The notes beneath the pieces are model-generated. The model was not told the origin of the DNA, did not search any database, and saw nothing but the letters and a program-made list of their open reading frames with translations. This document shows positions 44,864-56,532 of a stretch of DNA of 64,000 nt, in pieces (position 1 is the stretch's first letter; the number at the start of each line of letters is the position of its first letter). This stretch comes from Condylostoma magnum. Its lineage: Eukaryota; Ciliophora; Heterotrichea; Heterotrichida; Condylostomatidae. The position numbers and the translations under genes were made by a program. The stretch lies in the NCBI GenBank assembly GCA_920105805.1, contig CAKKTI010000019.1, forward strand, positions 1 through 64,000, in the 5' to 3' direction.

Positions 44864-46744
44864 ATGCAGTAGAACCTATTAAATGCCATCAATAGGATAC
44901 AAGACATCCAAGCCACCGCAAGAATTAGCTTTAACTTTGATCTTCCTCAAATAGTGGTAGTTGGAGCTTAATCCACCGGTAAAAGTAGTGTTTTAGAAAG
45001 CATAGTGGGAATGGACTTCCTACCAAGAGGTTCGGGAATAGTGACCCGTATGCCTTTAATCCTATAACTGTAGCAAATTCCTGAAGGAGAGTAAGAGTAT
45101 GGTGAATTTCTTCATAAACAGGGGAAATAGTTCACCAACAACACTTAAATAAGAAATGAAATACAAAAGTACACTGATTAAATAGCGGGATCTTCCAAGA
45201 ACATCAGTTCTTAGGAAATAAGACTTAAGTACTACTCTCCAAGAGTTATTACCTTAACTATGGTTGATCTTCCAGGGTTGACCAAAAATCCTGTGTCTGG
45301 GCAGCCTGGTGATATAGCTGATTAAATAAGATAATTAGTATAGAAATACGTAGAGAAGCCTAATGCTATAATTTTAGCAGTAACATCTGCTAATACAGAT
45401 ATTGCCAACTCAGATTCACTGGAAATCGCTAGAGTATATGATCCAAAGCTAGAAAGAACCGTAGGAGTTTTAACTAAAGTTGATATAATGGATCAGGGGA
45501 CGGATATAATAAGCGTTATTAACGGTAGTGAGTATAGACTAACGTTAGGATACACGGCTGTTAAATGCAGAAGCTAAAATGATATTTTAGGAATGAAAAC
45601 TATCGACTAGGCTTTGCAGGATGAAGCTAATTTCTTTTAATCTCATCCACGGTACTCATAGATTGCGGATGAAATGGGAGTACCTGTTTTATCTCAGAAA
45701 TTGTAAAACATTTTAATTGACCATATTCGAATCCAAATGCCATAGCTTATGGAATTAATAAATCAAAAGTACGATTAGTTAAGTGAAAAATAATAAGAAT
45801 ATTTAAAAATACAAAAAGATCTGAGAAGTTCACCCTCTGAAACTGCTATTTTAGCTTCTGTTAAATTTAAAGAGGAACTTACAGATCTTTTTGAAGGTAG
45901 AATAGTTAATGAATAGAATATCAATGGAGGAGCATTAATTTTTTACGAAGTAACACAAAGATTGTAAAATACACTAGCAGGTGTACAACCTAATTTTAAA
46001 AGTTAAAATATGAATATAGGTAATCATTTGATAAATTCAGCGGGATATAAAGGAAATATTTAAATAGATGTACCCTTTTTTGAATAATAAATCAAGTAAA
46101 AGCTAAGACTAATAGAAAAGCCTTGCTTAGATTGTGCTAGAGAATGTTTTAGAATAATATAAAAATTTGAATAAAATATATAGCTTCCATAATATTAAGC
46201 ATATCCAACACTAAAATAACTATTTCAGGCGAATTACAATAATTTTATGAGATAATAATATGAAAAAGTAAATTAGGAGATTCAAAACTTAGTGGAAAAT
46301 GAAAAGGCTTTGATCAATTTTGAAATTAATGATGTATAATTTAACCCAATAAAAGTATCAACCAAAAAAGACTTTGTATACAATTAACAAGGGCAGGGAA
46401 TTGATGGTTTGCCAAAAATTTCAGCAAATTTTAGCCAAATGGATTTAAGTTAAGAATAATGAAATAAATAGGAAACAAAGATGGAATAAATGCTGAGAAT
46501 GTATTTTGAAAAGTTGAAAGATATTTTTGCTAATATCGTTCCTAAAATAATAATCAAAAATATGATTCATCAACCTAAAGAACAGATATCTGAATACTTT
46601 ACAGTGAATATTGCTGATGAAAACATGAAAAAAAATGAACATGCATTTTAAAATAAATAACTATAAAACTAAATTGAAAGAGGAATACGAGATTTCGAAG
46701 CAATCAAGAGAATCAGGGATGAAGTTGAAAATATCCATTTTTGA
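44864..46744 (+). CDS. Dynamin-related GTPase (copy 1)
   Basis: A predicted 626-aa large GTPase. GTPase domain: G1 [10 protein letters not shown]2 region [11 protein letters not shown]3 DLPG in [12 protein letters not shown]4 TKVD in [12 protein letters not shown] middle or stalk domain follows, and at the end a GTPase effector domain ([20 protein letters not shown] ... [19 protein letters not shown]). No PH or proline-rich domain, so it belongs to the DRP1/Vps1 type that constricts membranes in organelle division or endocytosis. The stop is TGA. The close paralogue at 46879 follows in tandem. Confidence 0.92.
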
Positions 46745-46878
46745 AGTTAGTTTAATGCTAGTTCTTAGTTATACTATCTTATTAATATTTATCTCATATG
46801 CAAAACTACTAAATAGAAATAAAATGGCTAAACACAACTATTTTCCTGTATTTAAGCCTTTGAATTGTATTATAATTA

Positions 46879-48915
46879 ATGTTAAAGGAGCTATTAGAGA
46901 TCATAAACAAAATCCAAGACAGTCTTGCTAAGGCTTAAGTTCCCTACATGCTTGATCTTCCTTAAATAGTGGTAGTAGGGGCTCAGTCAACAGGTAAAAG
47001 CAGTGTATTAGAAAGCATAGTTGGCTTAGACTTTCTTCCCCGAGGCTCAGGAATAGTAACAAGAATGCCTCTAATACTACAGCTACAGACAATTCCCTAG
47101 GACTAGTAAAACTACGGAGAGTTTCTCCATTTACCAGGATAAGTGTTTACAAGCAATACTGATATAAGAGATGAGATATAGAGATATACGTAATAAGTAA
47201 CAGGGTCATAGAAAAACATTAGCCATGAGGAAATAAGGCTAAAGTACTGCTCATCGAAGGTTGTAAATCTAACCCTAGTAGATCTCCCTGGACTTACTAA
47301 AAACCCTATACAAGGCTAATCGCTTACAATTGTCCAGGAAATACGATAATTAGTGGAAAAGTATGTGCAGAAACCAAATACTCTAATACTTGCAGTCTAA
47401 TCAGCAAACACAGATATAGCAAACTCAGATGCCTTAGAAATCGCAAGAATTTATGACTAAAACTTATAAAGAACCGTTGGAGTTTTGACTAAAGTGGATA
47501 TAATGGACCAGGGGACTGATGCTATAGAGGTTATTAATAACGGGTAATATGAGCTAACTTTAGGATATACTGCCGTTAAATGTAGAAGCTAATTAGACAT
47601 ACAATAAAACAAGTCTATAGCATCTGCTTTATAAGACGAGGCTAACTATTTCCTGAATCATCCAAAGTACAACTAAGTTGCAAGTTAAATGGGAATTCCT
47701 GCTCTTTCTAATAAGCTGTAAAATATACTGATGAATCATATTTAATATCTTATGCCACAGTTTAGGAAATCTGTCATAGAGAAGTATGAATCTATTGCTT
47801 AAAAAAGATTAAAGCTCAGTGAGTCAGCAGAGGATTTGAAAAGATCTCCTACTGAAATAACATTAGCAGTTTCTAAAGGATTTGAGGAGGAACTCATGAG
47901 TATCTTAGAAGGTAAAAACATAGACTATAGATCAGATGTTTTATAGGGAGGTGCTCTTATCTTCTATCTAATACGCTACAGGCTCTAGCTAGATTTAGAT
48001 AAAATAAAGCCAACAATAAGCTCCAATGATGATTTTGCTGTTTTACTGTTTAATTCAGCTGGGTATAGAGGACATGTTCAATTCTCCTAGTAGTTGTTTG
48101 AAGATATCATTTCTAAGTAAATTGACAGGCTTTTCAAGGTATGCAAAAAGTGCGCTTAGGTTGTATAAAACAAGCTAATCGATTTTGTAGAAACTATTCA
48201 ACTAAGCCAGTATAATGCTTACCCGAGATTAAAACAAAATTTAAAGAACTTATTTGATAACTTCTTATAGGAGAGATATGAAAGAACTATTGAAGAGTTG
48301 TTCGAGCTGATTGAAGACGAGAAAGCTTTAGTTAACTTTTAGCTCAATGAGGTTGAAAATGAACAGATGATAGTAGACGGGATTGAAGACTTTAAGTTTT
48401 TTGAGGATAAAAGAGATGCTGAGTATTTTGATTAAAAGTTTAAGTAAAATAGCTCTTAGATTTTCAATAATCCTTAACCTTTCAATAGAAATGCTTAGCA
48501 TATGCAATAATCTAAAGAAGAAAAAAAGAAAAAGCCTATAACTGATATTATTAAAGAATAGAAAGGTAATGGGGAAATTTCATTTGATTAGATCAGAATC
48601 CGCTTTGATATTGAACAAAAAGAGGGGAGTATGGTTCCTTAAAATCAAGTTCTGCAATCTATCTAGTCTTATTTTGAAAAAACTAAACAAATACTGGCAA
48701 ATATGGTACCAAAGATTATTGTTAAGAATATGGTAAAGAGGGTTAAAAGTAATTTGTCATAGTATATCAGCGTGACTGTGATTGATAATATGGAAAAGTA
48801 TAAGAACAACTTCTTCAAAAATAGTTTGCTGTAGTAGGAGATTGAGCAGAACTAGAAGGAGTATGATGCTATTTTGGAAATCAAAAGAGAGATTAGCAAC
48901 ATACAGTTAGTTTGA
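46879..48915 (+). CDS. Dynamin-related GTPase (copy 2)
   Basis: A predicted 678-aa paralogue of the gene at 44864. The motifs are [18 protein letters not shown] and [14 protein letters not shown]. The GED-like end holds [20 protein letters not shown]. It starts [20 protein letters not shown]. It has an extra insert before the GED ([20 protein letters not shown] ... [19 protein letters not shown]) compared with copy 1. GTPase domains are far more alike than the rest, so the duplication is not recent. The stop is TGA TAA. Confidence 0.92.
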
Positions 48916-49115
48916 TAATTATTTTTCACATTCAAGTTGTAAATTTACTTTAAAATTATCTCACTATATTAGTATACTTTATTTCATAATAATAACTTTC
49001 AGTTTCAACTAAACACAGTAAAATTATTAATATTTGGCCTTTAATGCATCCCAGTTAGCTTTATCTATAAAACACAATATAAACATTTATTCGCGAAAAT
49101 TACTAAAATAAAAAA

Positions 49116-49310
49116 ATGAACAATGCTAATTTTAGAAAGGGTAAATAAGCAGCAAGGCTAAATACAAGCAACATTATGAATTTAATAAATCCTGGTCAGT
49201 CTAACTCTCCTACTCTAGTGCCAACCATACCTACTAGAAATGTTTAAAGATCTAAAACAATGCCACAATAACGCACTGAAGCTGAAGAAGAATCTCTTGA
49301 CTTTAGGTAG
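49116..49310 (+). CDS. Small polar protein, unknown (64 aa)
   Basis: It begins MNNANFRKGKQAARLNTSN and ends EAEEESLDFR before TAG TTA. Ser/Pro/Thr-rich with SPTLVPTIPT and RSKTMP, like a short disordered phosphoprotein. ATG, composition and the stop context agree, but it is short. Confidence 0.45.
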
Positions 49311-49625
49311 TTAAGTAATTATATTTTCTCATATTATGAGATTTATTCAGTTAAAACGTGCATATTAGTTATTAAATTGCAAATTGCTTGATTTTATGCT
49401 TAAATTAAGTAAAACAAACTGTAATTATTAAGAAAATTATGAGAATTAGTTCTCTATATTTCTCCCTACATTTTAAAAATACACTCATATATTAACCACA
49501 ATACTTTCCTGATTGAACTACTTAAACCCTCCCTCCTTAACTAATATTCAATAAATCCTACTTCTTTAACCTCCTCCTTCATTACACTCCAAAAGTAAAG
49601 CTTTCGAAAGATTTAATAATTAAAA
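49311..49625. other. Intergenic stretch
   Basis: AT-rich spacer before the TTLL gene. I see no gene or structured element. Confidence 0.5.
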
Positions 49626-51848
49626 ATGCAAGAAGAAGATAAAATAATAACAGTCTCAGCCCGAGACCCTTAAAACACCGGTCTCTAACGTCTCCAGAAG
49701 CTCTAAAGCATGGAGCGTTAGAATTTCCAAGGCCTAGATGTAGACTGTGTAGGAAAAGCAGGCACATCGATTCAAAATCCTCCCTCCCCAAGTCCTTACT
49801 TATCTTCCTATATAGAAAAATCCAACTAACTATGTCGAGGAATAATGGAGCAAGAGGAAAACTAAGAAGAATTTCTAGACTTTCACCCTTTGACTGAAAT
49901 GAGTTAACTAAGGGAGGGAAATTTGAAAATTAATTTCCCAGACAGCCTGCAACGAGAAAAGCTGCTGTACCGTTTCATAAAAACAGACGGAAGACTAGTA
50001 AGAACGATTCTAGAAACCCAGCATAATTTTCGTTCAACTGACTCCCACGACTGGAACTTAATATGACTTTCCTCAAGCGCCCAGCCTTATCTATACGAAG
50101 GACTGAACGAGTACCAAAGGGTAAACCATTTCCCTAACTCAGCGGACATAACTAGAAAGGATCGTATGAATTAGTCACTTTATAACATGAGGCAAAAGTT
50201 TGGAGATGAGGCTTTTGATTTTGTGCCTGAGACCTTCACACTTCCCTAAGAGTATAATAAAATGATGCATTATTTTCACTATAATAAGAAGAGAACAATG
50301 TGGATTGTAAAGCCTAGCTGTTCTTCGTAGGGTAGGGGAATTTTTATAACTGATAATTACCATGAGTTTCCTACTGATGAGAATGTTGTGGTGTGTAGAT
50401 ATATAAGTAACCCGTTGCTTATAAACGGTCTGAAATTTGACCTAAGGATATATGTGATTATAACCTGTTATGATCCTTTAAGAATTTATGTATATCCGGA
50501 AGGCCTGGCTAGATTTGCAACAGTTCCTTATAGATCTGAGGACTGTAAAAACAAGTTCATGCATTTAACTAACTACAGTATTAATAAAAAACATGAAAAT
50601 TTTGTATAAAATGACGATGAGACCAGGGATGATGTTGGTAGTAAGTGGTCTATGTCCGCTTTGTTTAAACATTTAGAGGAGGTAGGAATTGACACTAACC
50701 TTATATGAAGCAGAATTTATGACCTAATAATCAAATCAATCCTAGCAATAGAGCCTTAGGTGGTAGATGGAGTCAGAAGGTACGGGCTTTGCAGGTCGAA
50801 TTGCTTTGAATTGTTTGGGTTTGATGTACTTTTAGATTCTAATTTAAAACCGTGGCTATTAGAAGTAAATTTATCACCTTCATTAGGAACGGATTCACCT
50901 TTGGACCTGTTTATCAAAAGTAGCGCTATATCTGATATATTTAATATGGTAAGGATTGTAGCTTATGATAGAAGAAGAGAGGCTTAGTTAAAAGCTAGGA
51001 ACAGGTTGAGAAATAAAAGACTAAGATAAGAGTATTAAGCAAACGGGTGTTAGTGAGATAAGAAAAAAGACGTGCTTTCATTTGTAAAGACTAATAAATT
51101 TAGAGAGATTTTAAAGGAAACTTTGATTGAACAGCAACGCAAGGGCCATTGTATAAGAATTTTCCCATCTAAAGGATCTGATATTTATTATTAGTACTTC
51201 TAAAGTCCAAAAATATCTAACCAGGCATTGTACTATGCCCTTTATACTAACATGATGAATACTAAATCTGAGTTTCCTCCAAAGCAGCTTAAAATATAAG
51301 AAAAGGAAGTTGAAAAGCCAAAAACTCCTGTGTAGAAATAAGAAGAAAGCATTGTTATTACCGGTGATGATATATTAATTGAATATGTCTCTAGAGTGAT
51401 GCATGCTTTAAAGTCTATAGACCCTGTAAAACCTTCCTGGATTGATGCTATTGAAGGCTTTGTTAGCCACTAAGTCTGGAATAACTCTCAACCTGAGTTT
51501 GAAAGGAGTTGGTAAAATTTGAATTTCAGATTAGAGGAAATGAAGGAGCGTAGGTAAAAACTGTTTTAATAAGGAGGAGGACAGGACCCTAACTAGAAAA
51601 GAGCAATTATAAGAGGATTTTCAGCTTTGTAATTAGAAGAAATGCTGAAAAAGACTTCTAAAGAAGTTGCTAAAGAGCTTGTTAGCTTTTTAATTGATTT
51701 TGACGGTAGTGGAATTCTAACTGATATTATCAGATGGCTTTCTCTTGGCAAAAACTCATAGACTAGTAGAAAATAGACGATTTAGAGCAGTACACCGGAT
51801 AGAAGTCCATTTTCAACTAGAAATATTGTAGAGCGTATAAGAAGATAG
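49626..51848 (+). CDS. Tubulin tyrosine ligase-like polyglutamylase (TTLL4/5-type)
   Basis: A predicted 740-aa enzyme that adds glutamate side chains to tubulin. The TTL domain spans about residues 115-440: [55 protein letters not shown] and the ATP-grasp metal site in [20 protein letters not shown]. The last segment with [14 protein letters not shown] is typical of the TTLL4/5 group. A C-terminal part of about 300 aa is basic with no domain. In ciliates such enzymes act on axonemal and cortical microtubules. The start was set at [17 protein letters not shown]; an in-frame ATG at 49845 is possible. Confidence 0.88.
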
Positions 51849-51927
51849 TATGATTATTAATTGTTTTCATTTGTTAATCTATTATTCTCATAAATAATTT
51901 AGCTTTTATGGATTTAAATAATAAAAA

Positions 51928-53178
51928 ATGGATTCTACAGCTAATTATGCTAAACTTGACTCTAATAGAAGCTGGACAACTAGAACTTTCTCACCCCTCA
52001 CTCCAGGTTGCATCAGAGGCTCAATCTTTACTCTTCTTTCTTCTATAATAGGAGCAGGAATCCTTGGGATTCCATTTGCAGAAAAGCAATGTGGTGTATT
52101 TCTAGGAACAATCATCTTAATTCTGAGTGGAATAGCCTACTGCTTATTCTACGTAGCACTAACCTTCGCCTTAGACAAGTACAATATCCCAGACTATGTT
52201 TAAATATGCAGTCATGTCTTCGGCTAGGTGGCTCGAAGAAGTGCAGAAATTGCTATAGCTGCAAAGTGCTTTGGAGCAATTACATCTTACATGGTTCTAG
52301 AAGCGAAATTTACATCAGATGTCTTAATAGAGCTAGAAATTCTACCCACTGAGTACTTACAGTGGTATAGAATCATACTGATAATCGGTTGCAATGTGGT
52401 TATATGGTTTCCGTTGGCAATTCCGTAGAAGATATCAGCACTGAGATACGCTTCAGTGCTAAGTGTGTTAGGTGTGACTTATATTACCATGGTTGTGTTA
52501 TTCAGTGCTCCTTACTTTATATCGTAAAATGCTAATATATCCAGTCAAATAGTCTACATTAACTTTGATAGGAGCTTTTTGAACGCTATGGGAGTTTGCT
52601 TTTTTGCTTATAACGGAGCTCATAATGTACCAACTGTTTTTAGGGAATTGCAGAATAGAAGCTTAAGGAGAATGAAGAAGGTATTGTATAGGGCTTATAC
52701 AATTTTAATCGTTTTGTCTGTATTGCTGGGAGTTCTTGGGTATTTGTCTTATTTGGACGCCACTCCTCCTTTGATTGTTAACAGAGAAGTAAAGGAGGGG
52801 TTGGACTGGCCAATGATAGTGGGAAGAGTGTTAGTATCGGGGTATCTGCTAGTAGCTGTGCCGATTAATATAAATCCGTTAAGACAGGCTGTCTAGTAGT
52901 TTATAGCCGGAGATGATTTTGAGTATAATGGAGTAAGATATTTCTTAGTTACTATTGGTATACAAATATTAGCATGTATTACAGCGATTTTGATACCTGA
53001 TATTTTGGTATATTTTAAGTTTATTGGAGGAATTTTCTGTACTTATTTAACTTTTATATTGCCAGCTTTACTGTTTTGGAAGGCCAAGGAGTCAGGAGTA
53101 CTTAGAGTTATAACTCTTATATTTGCGTTAATTTTCGGATTAATTGGACTAGCCTCGGCTTTAGATATATTCATTTAG
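51928..53178 (+). CDS. Amino acid transporter, AAAP/SLC38-36 family
   Basis: A predicted 416-aa transporter with 11 membrane helices. The N-terminal signature TPGCIRGSIFTLLSSIIGAG is followed by ILGIPFAEKQCG, the unwound-helix motif that binds the amino acid. Further on, FFAYNGAHNVPTVFRELQNR matches helix 6 of the family. Few reassigned codons occur. It exports or imports neutral amino acids by proton or sodium coupling, at the plasma membrane or vacuole. It ends ALDIFI at TAG TTA. Confidence 0.9.
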
Positions 53179-53228
53179 TTAGTAAAAACAGAATTATTTT
53201 ATATGAGTAAATATTATTAGGTTAGAAG

Positions 53229-53513
53229 ATGGGGTAAGCATGCAATTTAAATTGTAGAAATGCACAAATTACCACTGAAGATTCTGAGGAGTTCAGTCTT
53301 AGTTAGTACTATTAACCATCTAGTAGTATTACAACAGAATAAGAAGAATGAACTGGCTTTTAAAGAGAAATTCTAGATACTTGTATGGTTTATGAGTTAG
53401 AACTACCTAATTAATCAAATTCTGAAAGCTCTAGTATTAAAAAAACTGAAGATAAATAGGTTAAATATTGTAAAATTTATCGTTATTATGTTCTAATCAT
53501 GTTGTTACTTTGA
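53229..53513 (+). CDS. Small MGQAC-start protein, probably lipid-anchored
   Basis: It begins MGQACNLNCRNAQITTEDSE. Gly2 with Cys5 fits N-myristoylation plus palmitoylation, like the gene at 17872. The middle is acidic and Ser-rich. The last part (YCKIYRYYVLIMLLL) may be a hydrophobic tail or already 3' sequence, since the stop may be TAG at 53457 or TGA at 53511. It converges on the EF-hand gene. No family recognised. Confidence 0.5.
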
Positions 53514-53655
53514 CTTAGGAAATTAAAGCATTTAGATTAAAAAAATGTGGTTCTTTTTAAACAACTGATTAACTAGTTTTAATTAAAAAGCTTTTCAATT
53601 GATACATATTTAGATATACTCATAATAATTTGATCTAATTCATAGATTACCTAAA

Positions 53656-55311
53656 CTACTCTAATCCGTAATTGACAAGAGCTGAGAGATTTGGGGCTCT
53701 AAAAGTAGCTTGTACATTTAGATTTAAAGCCTGAACAAATAGATTGAACTCAGAGGAATCGAAACACCTGGCAAAATCTCTTCTTATGGTGTTCACAAAA
53801 GGAACTTAACTAGCAACCATATTAGCTTGCATTGATGCCATTTCCAGTATATCTTTAACTCCTGGTGCTCCTAATGATTAGAATCCTCCATTGATCATCT
53901 CCTTTAGTTAGGATGGTAACTGATCAGGTCCAGCAACTTAAAGATTCAAGTCAAAGCCGCTCAATCCTAGTCCAATTCCCACATTAATAAATTCTGATGA
54001 ATTGCGTTTATCTTCAACCATCAATGATAACATCTCTGATTAAAATCTAGCAAATGCATTAGAAATTTTTACTGTTTTTTTGATACTAAAATCAGTCAAA
54101 GCTAGATCTACTAGATTCTCATTGTTGGCTATTTCTTTAGGTCCTTTGCTAAGATTAACTTCTATCTCGGCACTTTAATCATTAGCTAGGAAAGCTTTAG
54201 CAATTTTTAGCTCTCTTTCTTGTAATTAATCAAATTAGGCTTGGGGAATGGTGATTGTGGCAAATGCATATGCATAACCATTTGCAGCTCTGAACTTCCA
54301 GTCGAGTACCATAGCAATCATTGCACCAAGTCTCCTATCTTAGGAAGTTAGTAAGCTTTGCATTTTTTGAATAGCGCCTTATAAGACGTCCTTAGCATCT
54401 TCTTAATCAACTCCTTCATTTAGTTTCAATTTTTCTACTAGAACAACCTGATTTTCTTATAGTTCAATTCCTCCTACGCTTAATGCTTCTTGTAGTTCGG
54501 TGTTATTAGATGTGCTAGCTCTCACTCTAACCCCCAGTCCTTCATCTCCTGGATTTCCCACAGAAATGTTTACACTACCTTCAATGAATTCAGAATTACT
54601 TTCTAGCTCTCTAAGTAACTCTAAATTAGCATTTTTAGCGATTCCAATAGCCTTTGCATTCAGATAAGATACTTTCTTCATGAGTCCCTTCTTACCCTAT
54701 CTCCCTGCTTTCCACCAGGCTTTGAACTCCTCTAAGGAAATCTTTCCATCCTTGTTTTCGTCTAAGTCCGCCATAATCTCCTCTAACTCAGAGCTATTAA
54801 GCTCTACTCCCAATTACCCAGAGACTTGTTGAAGTTCATTGAGATCAATGAAGCCAGAATTATCCCTGTCAAAATCATTGAAGATTTTATTGATTGCTTC
54901 GTCTAGATCCTTGTCCATTTAGACTAACCTATCAAGGAAATTATCAGCGTCCTCATTGATTAAATTGGTGTTGAATCTTGGGCCGAGCAATAAATCATCT
55001 GGAGAAGCACCCGTTTAAAATCTGCTGAACTTATGAGTAGTAGTTTAAGAGTACTTTTCCATAAGCTGGATGGTGTTTTAGGCGAAGCTCTCTCCTTCAG
55101 TTTAGTAAAGAATTACTACATCAAAGCTCTTAGGCAGACGCACTGAACTTAGGTCTTGCTCGCCATGGATTTTGAATACAGTGAAGTCTATGCCCTGGGC
55201 ATTGAAGGTATCTATTAGGCCGTTGGTACCTTGATCGGAGCCAAATAGTTCGCTAATTGATTAATTGTATTCAGTGTTAGTGATTATCAGGATTGATAAG
55301 CTGGAAGACAT
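53656..55311 (-). CDS. EF-hand protein with unknown flanking domains (551 aa)
   Basis: N-terminal part of about 120 aa with an alternating beta-alpha look (LSILIITNTEYNQSISELFG, FDVVILYQTEGES). Two canonical EF-hands follow: FDRDNSGFIDLNEL (about residues 147-160) and LDENKDGKISLEEF (about 183-196). The remaining 350 aa holds VSYLNAKAIGIAKNANLELL, SQDRRLGAMIAMVLDWKFRA and INVGIGLGLSGFDLNLQVAG; its function is unknown. It may be a calcium-regulated cytosolic protein. Fragments of a close paralogue are the pseudogenes in the 0-5 kb array. The stop is TAG TTT. Confidence 0.75.
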
Positions 55312-55862
55312 TTTATTATAAACGTGGTAGAAATTGAACTAGATAAAATGGAAAATTTTACCCAAACTAATGGAAAATATGTGTAAAAAAAGTTTTAGTT
55401 ATAGGCCCAATTGTTTGATATTTTATTTATATAAGATATAATTGTTATTTCTCAGATATATTCAACTAGTAATTCTTTGGAAGCTTGATAACACTAAAAT
55501 AAGCTATTGTATAGCATGATAAACATTAACTTATATAATAAATATCACTATTGGAGCTAAATTTATACTTTGGAAGAGCTAATTGAAATTATGCTTTTAT
55601 CCTATTACAATAAATTTACACGATTTAAAACTAAAGATCTCAAATATATAAGAGTTCTTATTCTTTTATTATCTCAGTTTGAAATGATTATTAAAATTTA
55701 CAACTAAACACACAAAGTTATGATTATGCCATGTTAATTTTTTCACTAAATTGTTTTCTTTATGCCAATTTTTGTTATAAATTAAATAAATGGTACTATG
55801 ATCTTAAACCAAACAACATAAAGTTGTTTATATATATATTTCCCTCGTATGGTCATTTACAT
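55312..55862. other. Intergenic stretch between divergent genes
   Basis: About 550 bp, very AT-rich, including a short TA run near 55835. I see no gene. It should hold the promoters of the EF-hand gene and of the ORF at 55863. Confidence 0.5.
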
Positions 55863-56132
55863 ATGAAAACTTATCAGTAGATTAAATAATAACTGGATAT
55901 ATAGAATATCCTTGAATAGAAATATGAATATACTAGAAAAGGAGTTTATAAATTTTATGAGAAATACACATAAATTATGTTGGAACTTTTAGATACTTAG
56001 ATGGAAATACATAAATTTACTTTAGAAGCCTCATTATAAAAAGTATGACTATTTGAATAACTTATTAATAGATACTGTTAGAATCAACAGATGTAAAGTT
56101 TAATTCACAGTAAATATAAGTATGATAAGTAA
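55863..56132 (+). CDS. Hypothetical helical protein (89 aa), or first part of a larger gene
   Basis: It begins MKTYQQIKQQLDIQNILEQK and is helical with heptad leucines (YTQIMLELLDTQMEIHKFTL). It ends SKYKYDK at TAA TAA. The next protein-like frame (56122-56526) overlaps it by about 10 bases in the +1 frame. The two could be one gene joined by a tiny intron (for example 13 nt ending near 56110) or by a +1 frameshift at AAG TAA. No family recognised. Confidence 0.45.
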
Positions 56133-56526
56133 TAAAACAACAAAGTGACTATAAGATTATGTCTGGGATACTTAAAAAGAAATATAATCCTGTATGAATG
56201 GTAGTGCCAATCATACTCTTCAACTAAATAAGCATATCTGTGTATTGTATTATAAAGGAAGTTATTTTGCAGGATTGAAGTGTGGGCGTACATTCTTTAA
56301 ATACAATATACAGGCTTTTTATAGACGTCTAGGTAACAAGGCTCAAAGTCTATATACTTAACCTGTTCAATACTCTGTATAAGTTAGAGTATATGAAGAA
56401 ACAGTCGAATAAGAAATTCAAATTGAATAGTAGTTTTTAATAAGGACACAATATAATTTGTTTGCTCACATTAATTCTAAATCTAGTAAATAGTTTAATC
56501 TTCTTATAATAAAACAAAAACTATAA
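56122..56526 (+). CDS. Hypothetical protein (134 aa), or second part of the gene at 55863
   Basis: The reading begins MISNKTTKWLQDYVWDTQKE, then HICVLYYKGSYFAGLKCG, FYRRLGNKAQSLYTQPVQYS and a Glu/Gln-rich stretch (VYEETVEQEIQIEQQFLI). The composition is clearly protein-like from about 56150. The start is uncertain because the frame may belong to the preceding ORF. It stops at TAA, 6 nt from the convergent receptor's stop. Confidence 0.45.
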
Positions 56527-56532
56527 GATTAA

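Noticed and set aside
46749-46931. Hydrophobic plus-strand reading between the two dynamin-like genes
   Set aside because: It overlaps the start of copy 2 in another frame and has no support beyond being open.
49582-49791. Minus-strand ORF with a hydrophobic end opposite the TTLL gene
   Set aside because: It is the shadow of the N-terminal coding part of the TTLL gene, which has a consistent frame and ATG at 49626.
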